From: Mycolicibacterium cosmeticum
Lineage (GTDB): Bacteria > Actinomycetota > Actinomycetes > Mycobacteriales > Mycobacteriaceae
Assembly (NCBI RefSeq): GCF_000613185.1
Contig: NZ_CCBB010000003.1
Span: 1,612,001-1,676,000, forward strand
Direction: 5' to 3'
Length of the DNA stretch: 64,000 bases
Part shown: positions 46,737 through 56,653 of the stretch, piece after piece
Numbering within the stretch: the stretch's first letter is position 1
Layout: each line of letters starts with the position of its first letter
Position numbers and translations under genes: made by a program
Notes under the pieces: model-generated
Told to the model about the DNA's origin: nothing
Seen by the model: only the letters and a program-made list of their open reading frames with translations
Databases searched by the model: none

Positions 46737-46758
46737 AGTGGCAACGAAATCCGTTGTC

Positions 46759-46783
46759 TTGCGACATATCGTTGTAATCGCAA
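46759..46783. promoter_or_regulatory. Possible operator before the ABC-amine oxidase cluster
   Basis: TTGCGA (46759-46764)-N13-TCGCAA (46778-46783), an exact 6+6 inverted repeat in an AT-rich pocket, with CGA-CATA-TCG inside. It lies 72 bp before the first gene of the cluster. No regulator gene is adjacent, so the binding protein is unknown. Confidence 0.35.
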
Positions 46784-46854
46784 CCACCACCCGTTAACGC
46801 GCCCGATACCACAGACTCGATCGGGCGAAACACCGCGGTTCGACTATTCCCCTC

Positions 46855-48024
46855 GTGGAGTCCGCTGCACCACCCACGATCACCCGTCCACCGGAGATCG
46901 CCGCCGCACCCGGTAACACCTTCTGGTGCCTGATCCGTTTCGCCCTGGCCAATATCAAACGCCGGCCCGAGCGGTTCGTGCTGTCGGTCCTGGGCATCGC
47001 GCTGGCCATCGCCTGCGTCACCGTCGTGCGCACCATCGCCGCGAGTTTTGCCATCACCGGCGAGGATTCGGTCACCGACGTGATCGGCGATGCACAGTTG
47101 TGGGTGGTACCCGCCGCCGGCGTGCACTACGACAACGAGGCCCAGGCACTGGTGGCCACCGGCCCCGCCCCGGCCATCACCACCGTGCCGGACGGCTGGT
47201 CCGCGGTCCGGACGCTGTCGGGCACCACCACCGTCAACGGCAGCACGGTCTCGGTCCGCGGCGTTGACACCGTGCCCGCGGGTCATGCCGCCGTCGGCGA
47301 ACAACTCGCGGCCCGGCTGGGCGTACGCCCGGGCGACCACGTGACGATCGGCGGCCAGAACCTGACGGTGGACGTCGCCGGATCTGGCCAATCCGCTTCC
47401 ATACCAACGGAACTGGCGCACAGCGTGGTGGGCGACAACGGATGGTGGACCATCACCGCTCCGGCCGGTCAGGAGAAGCGTCGGGACCTGGCCCAGGTGT
47501 TCGGCGCGGCGACCGGACTGCCCGCCACCACCGATCCGTCGGTGCAACCCGAGGCCGGCGGACAAGGCCTGATCTACGACACCGTCGGCGGCGTCGGCCC
47601 ACTGAGCTTCCAGCAGAACTACTCGGCGTTGTTCTCCGGCAAGGTGACCGGTTCCACCCTCGGTCTCATCTCGACGATCGGCCTGATCCTCGGATTCGTC
47701 ATCGCGGTGTCCTCCTTCCTGGCCGCCGTATCGGAACGCAAACGCGAATTCGGGATCATGTCGAGCATCGGCCTCGCCGACGAGGTGCTGTACTTCTTCC
47801 TGGTCGAGTCGGCCATCGTCTTCGTGGTCGCCTACGCCGTCGGTGTCCTGGGCGCGGGAGCCGCTGTGGCCCTGGTGATTCCGGGCATCGCGACGGTGAC
47901 CGCCTGGGCGCAGGCCGCCGGCATGGTCGCCGCGTTCATCCCCGCCATGGCGATCGTCGGCGCCCTGATCCCCGTGCACCGGCTGCTGCAACAGCGGCCG
48001 GTCGAGCTGTTGGGTGGCCGATGA
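46855..48024 (+). CDS. ABC transporter permease, FtsX/MacB type
   Basis: 389-residue permease. After a short cytoplasmic N-terminus, helix 1 (RFVLSVLGIALAIACVTVVRTIAA) is followed by a large extracellular domain (about 75-255). Three more helices are at LGLISTIGLILGFVIAVSSFL, YFFLVESAIVFVVAYAVGVLGAGAAVALV and AAGMVAAFIPAMAIVGALIP, with the coupling segment SERKREFGIMSSIGLADEVLYFF. This is the MacB/LolCE-like fold used for mechanotransmission and export. GTG 46855. It is first in a five-gene cluster ending in copper amine oxidase. Confidence 0.87.
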   Translation: MESAAPPTITRPPEIAAAPGNTFWCLIRFALANIKRRPERFVLSVLGIALAIACVTVVRTIAASFAITGEDSVTDVIGDAQLWVVPAAGVHYDNEAQALVATGPAPAITTVPDGWSAVRTLSGTTTVNGSTVSVRGVDTVPAGHAAVGEQLAARLGVRPGDHVTIGGQNLTVDVAGSGQSASIPTELAHSVVGDNGWWTITAPAGQEKRRDLAQVFGAATGLPATTDPSVQPEAGGQGLIYDTVGGVGPLSFQQNYSALFSGKVTGSTLGLISTIGLILGFVIAVSSFLAAVSERKREFGIMSSIGLADEVLYFFLVESAIVFVVAYAVGVLGAGAAVALVIPGIATVTAWAQAAGMVAAFIPAMAIVGALIPVHRLLQQRPVELLGGR

Positions 48025-48058
48025 GCGCCTGCGCGAAGAGGAAAGGGAACGGCTAGCC

Positions 48059-48619
48059 ATGCGTTACGGACTGTCCTACGGCTGGCTGGCGGCGCGCCGC
48101 CGCCTCTCGGAGATGATCCTGCCCGCCATCACGACGGCCACCGGCGCCTTCCTGGTGGTCCTCGTGTTCGGGATGTCGGAGGGTATCCGCGCCCAGTCCG
48201 CGTCGTTGGGTCACGCCGACGAGATCAGGGCCGCGGTGGTGCTCATCGCCGTCACGGTGCTGCTGGTCGGCGTGGTCGAGGTGGCGGTCGCCACCACCAG
48301 AACGGTGGCACAGCGGACCAGGGAACTCGGTGTGCTGGGCGCCAACGGCATTGCCCGCACCCCGGTGGTGGTCGCCTTGCTCGTCGAACCCGTCATCGCC
48401 GCCGTGCTGGGTGCGGCCGGCGGGGCGCTGCTGGCCGTCATCACCGGACTGGTGCTCGGCGCCCTCGGATTCGTGCCCACCGGCGTCGCGGTCGGCGGTC
48501 TGGTGGCAGGAACCGTCATCGCCGTCGTCGTCAGCATCGTCGCGGCGTTGGCCACCAGTGTCGTGCCGACCTGGAACGCCGCATCCCGCCCGCCCATCCG
48601 ATCACTGAGTTCGGGATAG
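48059..48619 (+). CDS. Short FtsX-type ABC permease
   Basis: 186 residues from ATG 48059, which has AGGAAAGG about 12 bases upstream. GTG 48014, overlapping the previous gene, would add 15 charged residues (MADERLREEERERLA) but lacks a ribosome site. It has the four FtsX helices and the coupling loop RTRELGVLGANGIARTPVVV but almost no extracellular domain: only about 20 residues separate helix 1 from helix 2. A heterodimer with the longer permease is likely. The shortened form is unusual for the family, where both halves normally carry a large domain. Confidence 0.78.
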   Translation: MRYGLSYGWLAARRRLSEMILPAITTATGAFLVVLVFGMSEGIRAQSASLGHADEIRAAVVLIAVTVLLVGVVEVAVATTRTVAQRTRELGVLGANGIARTPVVVALLVEPVIAAVLGAAGGALLAVITGLVLGALGFVPTGVAVGGLVAGTVIAVVVSIVAALATSVVPTWNAASRPPIRSLSSG

Positions 48620-48625
48620 GAACAC

Positions 48626-49369
48626 ATGACCGCCATCAACGAATCGGCGACCGCGTCCCGCGAATCCGACACCGCCGCAGGTGAATCGGGCAGCGTCGCA
48701 CCCGTCATCGAGATCTCCGACGTGTGGAAGTTGCACAAACTCGGCGACGAGGTCGTCAAAGCCCTCAAGGCCGTGGAACTGCGGGTCATGCCGGGGGAAT
48801 TCGTGTGCCTGATGGGCCCGAGCGGCAGCGGCAAGTCGACACTGCTGAACATCATCGGCGGGCTGGACCGTCCGACGAAGGGCATCGTCCGCGTCGCGGG
48901 GCAGGACACCTCGACCATCTCGGAGAGCCAGTTCGCCGCGCTGCGGCACGACACCATCGGCTTCATCTTCCAGAGCTACAACCTGATCCCGTTCCTGTCC
49001 GCCGTCGAAAACGTCGAATTGCCACTGATGTTCGAGCCTTATGACCGCAAGGCGTTGCGCAAGCGGGCCATCGAACTGCTCGAGCTGGTCGGCCTGGGGC
49101 ACCGGGTGCACCACCAGCCCACCAAGATGTCGGGCGGTGAGCAGCAGCGCACCGCGATCGCGCGGTCCCTGATCAGCAATCCGACACTGGTGCTGGCCGA
49201 CGAGCCGACCGCCAATCTTGATCACCGCACGGGGGAGACGGTGGTGCGCATGCTGCGCGACCTGTGTTCGACGCTGGGCGTCACGGTCGTCGCGAGCACC
49301 CACGACCCCACGGTGGCCGACGAAGCGAGCCGTGTTGTCCGGATGCGAGACGGACAGATCACCAACTGA
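48626..49369 (+). CDS. ABC transporter ATPase, MacB/LolD type
   Basis: 247-residue ATPase. Walker A MGPSGSGKSTLLNIIGGLDRPTKG, Q-loop GFIFQSYNLIPFLSAVENV, signature KMSGGEQQRTAIARSLI, Walker B TLVLADEPTANLD and the H-loop STHDPTVADEA are all intact. The family pairs with FtsX-type permeases, here the two genes upstream (6 bp gap). A non-conserved Ser/Thr-rich N-terminal stretch of 28 residues precedes the domain. Confidence 0.92.
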   Translation: MTAINESATASRESDTAAGESGSVAPVIEISDVWKLHKLGDEVVKALKAVELRVMPGEFVCLMGPSGSGKSTLLNIIGGLDRPTKGIVRVAGQDTSTISESQFAALRHDTIGFIFQSYNLIPFLSAVENVELPLMFEPYDRKALRKRAIELLELVGLGHRVHHQPTKMSGGEQQRTAIARSLISNPTLVLADEPTANLDHRTGETVVRMLRDLCSTLGVTVVASTHDPTVADEASRVVRMRDGQITN

Positions 49370-49390
49370 TCCAACGGTAATGGAGGCGTC

Positions 49391-50911
49391 ATGACGCAAG
49401 AACTGACGCATTCGGCGACCGCCGAACGCGACAAACTGATGGCCACCGAGCTGGTGCCCGAACAGATTCTGCCCAAGGTGATGAGCACGTTCGGGCTGAC
49501 CGCCGCCTACGTGTTCATCATCTGCTGGATCACCGGCTCGTCGGTGATGGCCACCGGCGGCTGGACGGCCATCCCGATGTGGATCCTGGGCATCCTCACC
49601 TTCCTGGTGCCGGCCGGTATGGCCGTCGTCGAACTGGGCAACCTGTGGCCCGGTCAAGGCGGGGTGTACATCTGGGCCACCAGAACCATGGGGGAGACCT
49701 GGGGTTTCATCGGCGGCTACCTGTCCTGGGTGCCGGTGATCCTCAACGCCGCGTCCTCACCGGCGGTGGTGCTGTCCTTCCTGCTGCTGGCCTTCCACGC
49801 CGAATTGGGGGTGATGGCCAGCGTCATCCTGCAGCTGGTGATCATGTGGGTGGTGGTCGGGTTGGCGCTGGCCAAACTCGCGGCCAACCAGCGGATCATG
49901 AACGTCGTCTTCGTGGTGTTCGGCGCGTTGGCGCTGACCATCTTCATCTGCGGTCTGCTCTTCGCGGTGAAGCACGGCTCGGCGACACCGTTCAGCTGGC
50001 ACGACGCCGTGATCCCGAACTTCGCGGTGTCGGGCTTCCTGTACGGCACCGTGCTGCTGTACCTGCTCGGTGTGGAGACCCCGTACAACATGGGTGCGGA
50101 GTTCCTGTCGGTGCGCAAGAGCGGACCGCGGATGATCCTGTGGGGTTCGACGGCTCTGGTTGCGATCTACCTGCTGACGACACTCGGCACCATGATGGCA
50201 CTGCCCACCGACCAGATCGACGCCGTCACAGGCGTGATCGGCATGCTGGGTGTGTCGGGATTCCCCGGGCTGATGGAGATCTGCGCTGTCGTGCTGGCGT
50301 TGATCATCGTGGTGGCGCTGATGACCTACCAGGTGGCCTACTCCCGGCTGATCTTCGTCTCCGGTCTGGAGCGCCACCTGCCGCGGATCTTCACCCATTT
50401 GAACCCGCGGACCCGTAACCCGGTGTCGGCCATCCTGATCCAGGGCGTGCTGTCCTCGTTGCTCATCGTCGGGTTGTACTCGCAGAGCAGCCTGGTCAAT
50501 ACGACGATCTTCCTGCAGGGCGGCTTGTCGACGGTGTGGCTGCTGTCCGGGTTCTTCTTCCTGATCCCGGTCGTCATCGCCCGCAAGAAGTACGCCGATC
50601 GCTACGCCAACGAGACGTTCTGGCGTATCCCGGGCGGCATGGTCGGGGTCTGGATCACCGTCGTCGTCGGCACGCTGGGCACCATCGCCGGCGTCTACTA
50701 CTCCTTCGCCAAGTCCTGGCTCAGCAGCGCCGGTGTCGGGGACGGCGAATGGATGGCCTGGGTCGGCAGCATCAGCGTCGGCATGTTCGCGCTCGGCCTG
50801 ATCGTCTACATCTTCGGCCGCCGCTCGGCGCACAAGGTGTCTCAAGACGACGCGCTGGCCCATCTCGCGGTGTTCGATCTCACCAAGGAAGCAGAGGAAA
50901 CAGCCAAGTGA
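49391..50911 (+). CDS. APC-family amino acid/amine permease
   Basis: 506-residue secondary transporter of the amino acid-polyamine-organocation superfamily with about twelve membrane helices. Visible are the family core WPGQGGVYIWATRTMGETWGFIGGYLSWVPVI and the segment YQVAYSRLIFVSGLERHLPRIFTHLNPRTRNPVSAI. Its coding end overlaps the amine oxidase start as GTGA. That makes uptake of an amine or amino acid its most likely role, with the oxidase as the next step. Confidence 0.87.
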   Translation: MTQELTHSATAERDKLMATELVPEQILPKVMSTFGLTAAYVFIICWITGSSVMATGGWTAIPMWILGILTFLVPAGMAVVELGNLWPGQGGVYIWATRTMGETWGFIGGYLSWVPVILNAASSPAVVLSFLLLAFHAELGVMASVILQLVIMWVVVGLALAKLAANQRIMNVVFVVFGALALTIFICGLLFAVKHGSATPFSWHDAVIPNFAVSGFLYGTVLLYLLGVETPYNMGAEFLSVRKSGPRMILWGSTALVAIYLLTTLGTMMALPTDQIDAVTGVIGMLGVSGFPGLMEICAVVLALIIVVALMTYQVAYSRLIFVSGLERHLPRIFTHLNPRTRNPVSAILIQGVLSSLLIVGLYSQSSLVNTTIFLQGGLSTVWLLSGFFFLIPVVIARKKYADRYANETFWRIPGGMVGVWITVVVGTLGTIAGVYYSFAKSWLSSAGVGDGEWMAWVGSISVGMFALGLIVYIFGRRSAHKVSQDDALAHLAVFDLTKEAEETAK

Positions 50912-52878
50912 CCATGGAGGACACCGTGCCCGGCACGGGCACCGCCGCACCCGCCACCCGCTACCCGCTGGACCCGCTCAGCGGCGCCGAGATCGAGGCC
51001 GCGGCCGCGATCATCACCGCATCCGAATATGCCAGCCCCACCCTGAAATTCGTGATGATCCAGCTGGCCGAACCGGAGAAGACGCCGGATCTGACCTTCC
51101 GCACCGACGTGCCGCGGCGAGCGTTCGCCAGCATGTACGACGCGGCGGCGAAGATGATCTACGAGGCCGTCGTGGACCTGGGTGCGCGGGTCGTCGACTC
51201 GTGGACCGCGGTGCCCGGACGCTTCCCGTCCTACCTCGTCGAGCACATGACGGGCGTGGAGGAGAAGGTCCGCGAGGACCCGCGCTGGCAGGAGGCGATG
51301 CGCAAACGCGGGGTCACCGACTTCAGCCTGGCGATGATCGATCCTTGGCCGGCAGGCTATTACGGCGCGGGCGACCACTACGACAACTCCCCGCTGATCT
51401 GCCGTCCGCTGACCTTCATGCGGGCCGCGCCGTCCGAGCACGGCTACGCCCGCCCGGTCGAGGGACTGATCGTCACCTTCGATCTGGACGCGATGGAAGT
51501 CATCGACATCGAGGACCACGGCGTGGTCCCGCTGCCGCCGACCGCGGGCAACTACTCCGAACAGTTCATGTTTTCGCCCGACAACCGGCCGGCGTTCACC
51601 CAGTTCCGCGACGACGTGAAGCCCATCGAGATCACCCAGCCCGACGGTCCCAGCTTCACCGTGGACGGCTGGAAGGTGCAGTGGCAGAAGTGGTCCCTGC
51701 GCATCGGCTTCAACCCGCGGGAGGGCATCACGATCCACGAGGTGACCTATACCGACCGGGGCCAGACGCGGCCGATCCTGTATCGCGGGTCGCTGTCGGA
51801 GATGGTGGTGCCCTACGGTGACACCTCGCCGACGCACTGGAACAAGAACGTGTTCGACATGGGCGAGGTCGGCATGGGGTTCTCGGCCAACCCCTTGACG
51901 CTGGGCTGCGACTGTCTGGGCGAGATCCACTACTTCGACGGGACGGTCAACGACTCCGACGGCAACGCGGTGACCATCCCGAACGCGATCTGTATGCACG
52001 AGGAGGATTTCGGGATCTCCTGGAAGCACACCGACTTCCGCACCGGGGAGGTCGAGGTGCGCCGGTCACGCCGGCTGGTGGTCTCGATGATCTGCACCGT
52101 CGGCAACTACGAGTACGGCTTCTTCTGGTACTTCTACAACGACGCCTCCATCGAGGTCGAGGTGAAGTTGTCCGGCGTGCTGACCACCGGTGCCGTCGCC
52201 GACGGCGAGACCCCGCGCTGGGGCAAGATGGTGGCGCCCGGCATCTATGGCCCGAATCACCAGCATTTCTTCAACTTCCGGCTGGACATGAGCATCGACG
52301 GAGCCGGAAACAGTGTGTACGAGGTGGATTCGGTACCGGAGCCGGACCCGGCGCTCAACCCGCACCGCAACGCCTGGATCACCCAGGACACCTTGGTCGC
52401 GTCGGAGGCCGAAGGCGCGCGGGACTGGAACTGGGAGACCGGGCGGTATTGGAAGGTGACCAATCCGTCCAAGGTCAACGAACTCGGCGCACCCGTCGCC
52501 TACAAGCTGGTGCCCAAGGAGATCGTGCCGGTGATGGTGCAGGAGGGCTCCTATATCTACGACCGGGCCCGGTTCGTGCAGCACAACCTGTGGGTGACCC
52601 GCTACGACCCCTCCGAGATGTACGCCGCGGGCGACTACATGTACCAGTCGGCCGACATGCAGGGGCTGCCCGAATTCGTCGCCGACGATGCGCCGTTGGA
52701 GGACACCGATGTGGTGCTCTGGTACACCCTGGGCGCCCATCACGTGGTGCGGCCCGAGGACTGGCCGGTGATGCCGTGTGCCTACACGGGTTTCCACCTC
52801 AAGCCGCTCGGCTTCTTCGACGGGAACCCGGCGCTGGATCTGCCGCCGTCACCGCCGAAAGCGTGCCACCACCACTAG
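50908..52878 (+). CDS. Copper-containing primary amine oxidase
   Basis: 656-residue copper/topaquinone amine oxidase, which oxidises primary amines to aldehyde, NH3 and H2O2. The cofactor precursor is Tyr401 in VGNYEYGFF (N-Y-E-Y consensus). The catalytic base is Asp317 in NVFDMGEVG, 84 residues earlier as in known enzymes. Copper ligands are His451 and His453 in NHQHFF and His630 in GFHLKP. GTG 50908 has AGAGGA upstream; ATG 50914 is the alternative. There is no signal peptide, so it works in the cytoplasm. The protein ends naturally in HHH. No aldehyde dehydrogenase is adjacent. Confidence 0.94.
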   Translation: MTMEDTVPGTGTAAPATRYPLDPLSGAEIEAAAAIITASEYASPTLKFVMIQLAEPEKTPDLTFRTDVPRRAFASMYDAAAKMIYEAVVDLGARVVDSWTAVPGRFPSYLVEHMTGVEEKVREDPRWQEAMRKRGVTDFSLAMIDPWPAGYYGAGDHYDNSPLICRPLTFMRAAPSEHGYARPVEGLIVTFDLDAMEVIDIEDHGVVPLPPTAGNYSEQFMFSPDNRPAFTQFRDDVKPIEITQPDGPSFTVDGWKVQWQKWSLRIGFNPREGITIHEVTYTDRGQTRPILYRGSLSEMVVPYGDTSPTHWNKNVFDMGEVGMGFSANPLTLGCDCLGEIHYFDGTVNDSDGNAVTIPNAICMHEEDFGISWKHTDFRTGEVEVRRSRRLVVSMICTVGNYEYGFFWYFYNDASIEVEVKLSGVLTTGAVADGETPRWGKMVAPGIYGPNHQHFFNFRLDMSIDGAGNSVYEVDSVPEPDPALNPHRNAWITQDTLVASEAEGARDWNWETGRYWKVTNPSKVNELGAPVAYKLVPKEIVPVMVQEGSYIYDRARFVQHNLWVTRYDPSEMYAAGDYMYQSADMQGLPEFVADDAPLEDTDVVLWYTLGAHHVVRPEDWPVMPCAYTGFHLKPLGFFDGNPALDLPPSPPKACHHH

Positions 52879-52901
52879 TTCCGCGGGTAGCGTTACCGCT
52901 C

Positions 52902-53192
52902 GTGTTCAGCATGAAGATCGACGCCGTGTTCGTGATCAAGCGGCGCGGTGTCGTGGTGACCGGGCGGGTGGATGCCGGTGAGGTCCGCGTCGGGGACACC
53001 CTGTGGGTCGCCGACCGGACCTTCCGCGTCGACGGGATCGAGGCGTTCCGTAAGTCGCTGGACAGCGCGTCGGCGGGCGACACCGTCGGCCTGCTGTTCC
53101 GGACCGCGGAGAAGGCGGACTTCAGCAAGGGTTCGGTGTTGCGGGACAGCCCCGGTGACGGCACGCAGGCACCGGCCACGTTCGTCCTCTGA
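52902..53192 (+). CDS. EF-Tu domain II-like small protein
   Basis: 96 residues from GTG 52902 (or 93 from ATG 52911) forming a translation-factor-type beta barrel. FVIKRRGVVVTGRVDAGEVRVGDTLWV resembles the EF-Tu/IF2 domain II segment that carries the VxxRGTVVTGRVxxG motif, followed by VDGIEAFRKSLDSASAGDTVGLLFRTAEKADFSKGSVL. No GTPase domain is attached. Small stand-alone EF-Tu domain II proteins exist in actinobacteria without a known function. TAGCGT (52888-52893) lies eight bases upstream. Confidence 0.75.
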   Translation: MFSMKIDAVFVIKRRGVVVTGRVDAGEVRVGDTLWVADRTFRVDGIEAFRKSLDSASAGDTVGLLFRTAEKADFSKGSVLRDSPGDGTQAPATFVL

Positions 53193-53218
53193 CCGCAGGT
53201 ACCCGCGGCTATGCGTGG

Positions 53219-53641
53219 CTATTCGGTGACGGTGGCCAGCATGCGTTTCAGCTCCGAACGCTGACGTTCCCCGAGGTGCCCGAGCACCTTGAGCTCGGCC
53301 GCCCGCACGCCGGCGTCGGTGCGCTTGAGCAACGTCACCCCGTCACGGGTGAGTTCGGCGGGCAGCGCCCGGCCGGAGGGCACGGTGGCCGGCCGGGATA
53401 CCAGGCCGATCTCCTGCAGGCCCCGCACCACCATGTTCATCGCCTGCGGCGAGACGTTGGCCTCGCGCGCCAGTTCGGCGTTGGAGCGGCCCGGCTGGAA
53501 CGACAGCAACCGCAGGCAAAGGTATTGCGCGAAGGTCAGATTCAGCGGATCCAGCACGGTGGTGATCACCTCGGCGCGCAGCGCGGTGGCCGCCCGGTGC
53601 AGCAGGTATCCGAGGGGCAGGTCATCGACGGTGTCGGCCAC
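53219..53641 (-). CDS. MarR-family transcriptional regulator
   Basis: 140-residue winged-helix regulator. Dimerisation helices LLHRAATALRAEVITTVLDPLNLTFAQYLCLRLL, recognition region RSNAELAREANVSPQAMNMVVRGLQEIGLVSRPATVPSGRALPAELT with wing, then LTRDGVTLLKRTDAGVRAAELKVLGHLGERQRSELKRML. GTG 53641 is chosen as the only start that leaves the intact first helix. It is divergent from a methyltransferase gene, with two dyads between them, one overlapping its own start region. A small lipophilic ligand is expected but unknown. Confidence 0.88.
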   Translation of the reverse strand: MADTVDDLPLGYLLHRAATALRAEVITTVLDPLNLTFAQYLCLRLLSFQPGRSNAELAREANVSPQAMNMVVRGLQEIGLVSRPATVPSGRALPAELTRDGVTLLKRTDAGVRAAELKVLGHLGERQRSELKRMLATVTE

Positions 53642-53642
53642 A

Positions 53643-53655
53643 TCAAGAATATTGA
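53643..53655. promoter_or_regulatory. Operator-like dyad 1, MarR/methyltransferase region
   Basis: TCAA-GAATA-TTGA, sharing the TCAA-N5-TTGA core with dyad 2. Centre 19 bp from the second dyad. It borders the MarR start codon. Confidence 0.5.
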
Positions 53656-53658
53656 CAC

Positions 53659-54367
<709 letters not shown>

Positions 54368-54382
54368 CCGAAATCCCTGGAA

Positions 54383-54414
54383 ACGCCCCGGCCACCCCGA
54401 CGTGGCCGGGGCGT
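54383..54414 (+). terminator. Hairpin terminator after the methyltransferase gene
   Basis: Perfect 13-bp stem ACGCCCCGGCCAC with its complement (54383-54395 and 54402-54414) around a 6-base loop, 16 bp after the stop. No T-run. It separates the accessory gene from pyrH. Confidence 0.8.
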
Positions 54415-54475
54415 CGTCATGAGGCAGGATTGGATATCGCAAGCGTGTCGGAAAGTGCCGCAACGAAGGAGTCTC

Positions 54476-55201
54476 ATGGCGGAAGCTCAGATCCGGCCGG
54501 CGTACTCGCGCGTGCTGCTCAAACTCGGCGGCGAGATGTTCGGTGGTGGAGAGGTCGGCCTGGACCCCGATGTGGTCGCGCTGGTGGCCCGGCAGATCGC
54601 CGAGGTGGTGCGCAGCGGCGTCCAGGTCGCGGTGGTCATCGGCGGCGGCAACTTCTTCCGCGGCGCCCAGCTGCAGCAGCGGGGGATGGAACGCACCCGT
54701 AGCGACTACATGGGCATGCTCGGCACCGTGATGAACAGCCTGGCGCTGCAGGATTTCCTGCAGAAGGAGGGCATCGACACCCGGGTGCAGACCGCCATCA
54801 CGATGGGACAGGTCGCCGAGCCCTACATCCCGCTGCGCGCCCGCCGGCATCTGGAGAAGGGCCGCGTGGTCATCTTCGGCGCCGGTATGGGACTGCCGTA
54901 CTTCTCCACCGACACCACCGCGGCCCAGCGCGCCCTGGAGATCGGGGCCGAGGTGGTGTTGATGGCCAAGGCCGTCGACGGGGTGTTCACCGCGGATCCG
55001 CGCGAGGTGCCCGACGCCGAGCTGCTGACCGAGATCACCCACCGCGAGGTGATCGACCGCGGCCTCAAGGTGGCCGACGCCACCGCGTTCAGCCTCTGTA
55101 TGGACAACGGCATGCCGATGCTGGTGTTCAATCTCCTCACCCACGGCAATATCGCGCGAGCGGTCGCAGGTGAGAAGATCGGAACGCTGGTCACCAGCTG
55201 A
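54476..55201 (+). CDS. pyrH: UMP kinase
   Basis: 241-residue bacterial UMP kinase, UMP + ATP to [104 protein letters not shown] and [21 protein letters not shown] are diagnostic of the hexameric, GTP-activated family. ATG 54476 follows GAAGGA. frr and cdsA follow, the conserved order. Confidence 0.97.
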   Translation: MAEAQIRPAYSRVLLKLGGEMFGGGEVGLDPDVVALVARQIAEVVRSGVQVAVVIGGGNFFRGAQLQQRGMERTRSDYMGMLGTVMNSLALQDFLQKEGIDTRVQTAITMGQVAEPYIPLRARRHLEKGRVVIFGAGMGLPYFSTDTTAAQRALEIGAEVVLMAKAVDGVFTADPREVPDAELLTEITHREVIDRGLKVADATAFSLCMDNGMPMLVFNLLTHGNIARAVAGEKIGTLVTS

Positions 55202-55225
55202 GCGCGCCTTTAAGGAGATAGACAC

Positions 55226-55783
55226 GTGATCGACGAAACGCTCTTCGATGCCGAAGAGAAGATGGAGAAGGCGGTGGCGGTGGCGCGGGACGACCTGGCG
55301 TCGATCCGCACCGGACGCGCCAACCCCGGCATGTTCTCCCGGCTGAACATCGACTACTACGGTTCGCCGACCCCGATCACCCAGCTCTCCAGCATCAACG
55401 TGCCCGAGGCCAGGCTCGTGGTGATCAAGCCCTACGAGGCCAACCAACTGCGCAATATCGAGGACGCCATCCGCAACTCGGATCTGGGCGTCAACCCGTC
55501 CAACGACGGCAACGTCATCCGCATCTCCGTCCCGCAGCTGACCGAGGAGCGGCGCCGCGAACTGGTGAAGCAGGCCAAGTCCAAGGGGGAGGACGCCAAG
55601 GTGTCCGTCCGCAACATCCGCCGCAAGGCGATGGACGAGCTGGCCCGCATCAAGAAGGACGGCGAGGCCGGCGAGGACGAGGTGGCCCGCGCGGAGAAGG
55701 ATCTGGACAAGACGACCGGCACCTACGTCGCGCAGATCGACGAACTGGTCAAACACAAGGAAGGCGAGTTGCTGGAGGTCTAG
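55226..55783 (+). CDS. frr: Ribosome recycling factor
   Basis: 185-residue RRF, full length: [51 protein letters not shown], ending [22 protein letters not shown]. It splits terminated ribosomes together with EF-G. GTG 55226 with AAGGAGATA upstream. cdsA starts at the very next base after its stop. Confidence 0.97.
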   Translation: MIDETLFDAEEKMEKAVAVARDDLASIRTGRANPGMFSRLNIDYYGSPTPITQLSSINVPEARLVVIKPYEANQLRNIEDAIRNSDLGVNPSNDGNVIRISVPQLTEERRRELVKQAKSKGEDAKVSVRNIRRKAMDELARIKKDGEAGEDEVARAEKDLDKTTGTYVAQIDELVKHKEGELLEV

Positions 55784-56653
55784 GTGACCTCCCAGCATCC
55801 CCGAACCGTGGCACAGACCGAGCCACCGAAGAAGACATCGCGCGCCGGACGCGACCTGCCCGCCGCCATCGCGGTCGGCGCCGTGCTCGGCGCCATGGCC
55901 ATCGGCACCCTGCTGTTCGCGCCGATCTGGTGGCTGCCCTTGCTGGCGGCCGCCATCGGCATCGCCACCCACGAGGTGATCCGGCGGCTGCGCGAACACG
56001 GCTACGACCTGCCCACCCTGGCGCTGCTGGCCGGTGGCCAGGCGATGATCTGGCTGACCTGGCCGTTCGGCGTCGCCGGCCTGCTGGGCGCCTATGGCGG
56101 GACGATCGTCGTGTGCATGGTCTGGCGCCTGGTCGGCCAGGGGCTGGACCGGCAACCGGTGAACTACCTGCGCGATATCGCGGCGACGGTGCTGCTGGCC
56201 ACCTGGGTGCCGATGTTCGCCGCCTTCACCGCGCTGCTCATCTTCGCCGACCACGGCGGCGTCCGGGTGTTCACGGTGATCGCGACCGTGGTGTTCGCCG
56301 ATATCGGCGGCTACGTGGCGGGCGTGCTGTTCGGTAAGCACCTGCTGGCTCCGGCGATCAGCCCCAAGAAGTCCTGGGAAGGTCTGGGCGGGTCACTGCT
56401 GTTCGGTGTCACGGCCGCAGTGCTGATCGTGGCGTTCCTGCTGGACAAGCCGGCCTGGGTGGGTGTTCCGCTCGGCGTGCTGCTGGTGATCACCGGCGTG
56501 CTGGGCGACCTGGTCGAATCTCAGGTCAAACGCGATCTGGGCATCAAGGACATGGGCACGCTGCTACCCGGCCACGGCGGCATCATGGACCGGATCGACG
56601 CGATGCTGCCGTCCGCGGTCGTCGGCTGGATCGTCCTGACGCTTCTTGCTTGA
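55784..56653 (+). CDS. cdsA: Phosphatidate cytidylyltransferase
   Basis: 289-residue membrane enzyme making CDP-diacylglycerol from phosphatidic acid and CTP, the branch point of phospholipid synthesis (PI, PE, cardiolipin). About eight membrane helices. The C-terminal signature is intact: ESQVKRDLGIKDMGTLLPGHGGIMDRID. A soluble N-terminal stretch of 25 residues precedes the first helix. GTG 55784 begins directly after the frr stop. The last 90 bp overlap the 3' end of the convergent EamA gene, which has an abnormal repeat-derived tail there. Confidence 0.95.
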   Translation: MTSQHPRTVAQTEPPKKTSRAGRDLPAAIAVGAVLGAMAIGTLLFAPIWWLPLLAAAIGIATHEVIRRLREHGYDLPTLALLAGGQAMIWLTWPFGVAGLLGAYGGTIVVCMVWRLVGQGLDRQPVNYLRDIAATVLLATWVPMFAAFTALLIFADHGGVRVFTVIATVVFADIGGYVAGVLFGKHLLAPAISPKKSWEGLGGSLLFGVTAAVLIVAFLLDKPAWVGVPLGVLLVITGVLGDLVESQVKRDLGIKDMGTLLPGHGGIMDRIDAMLPSAVVGWIVLTLLA

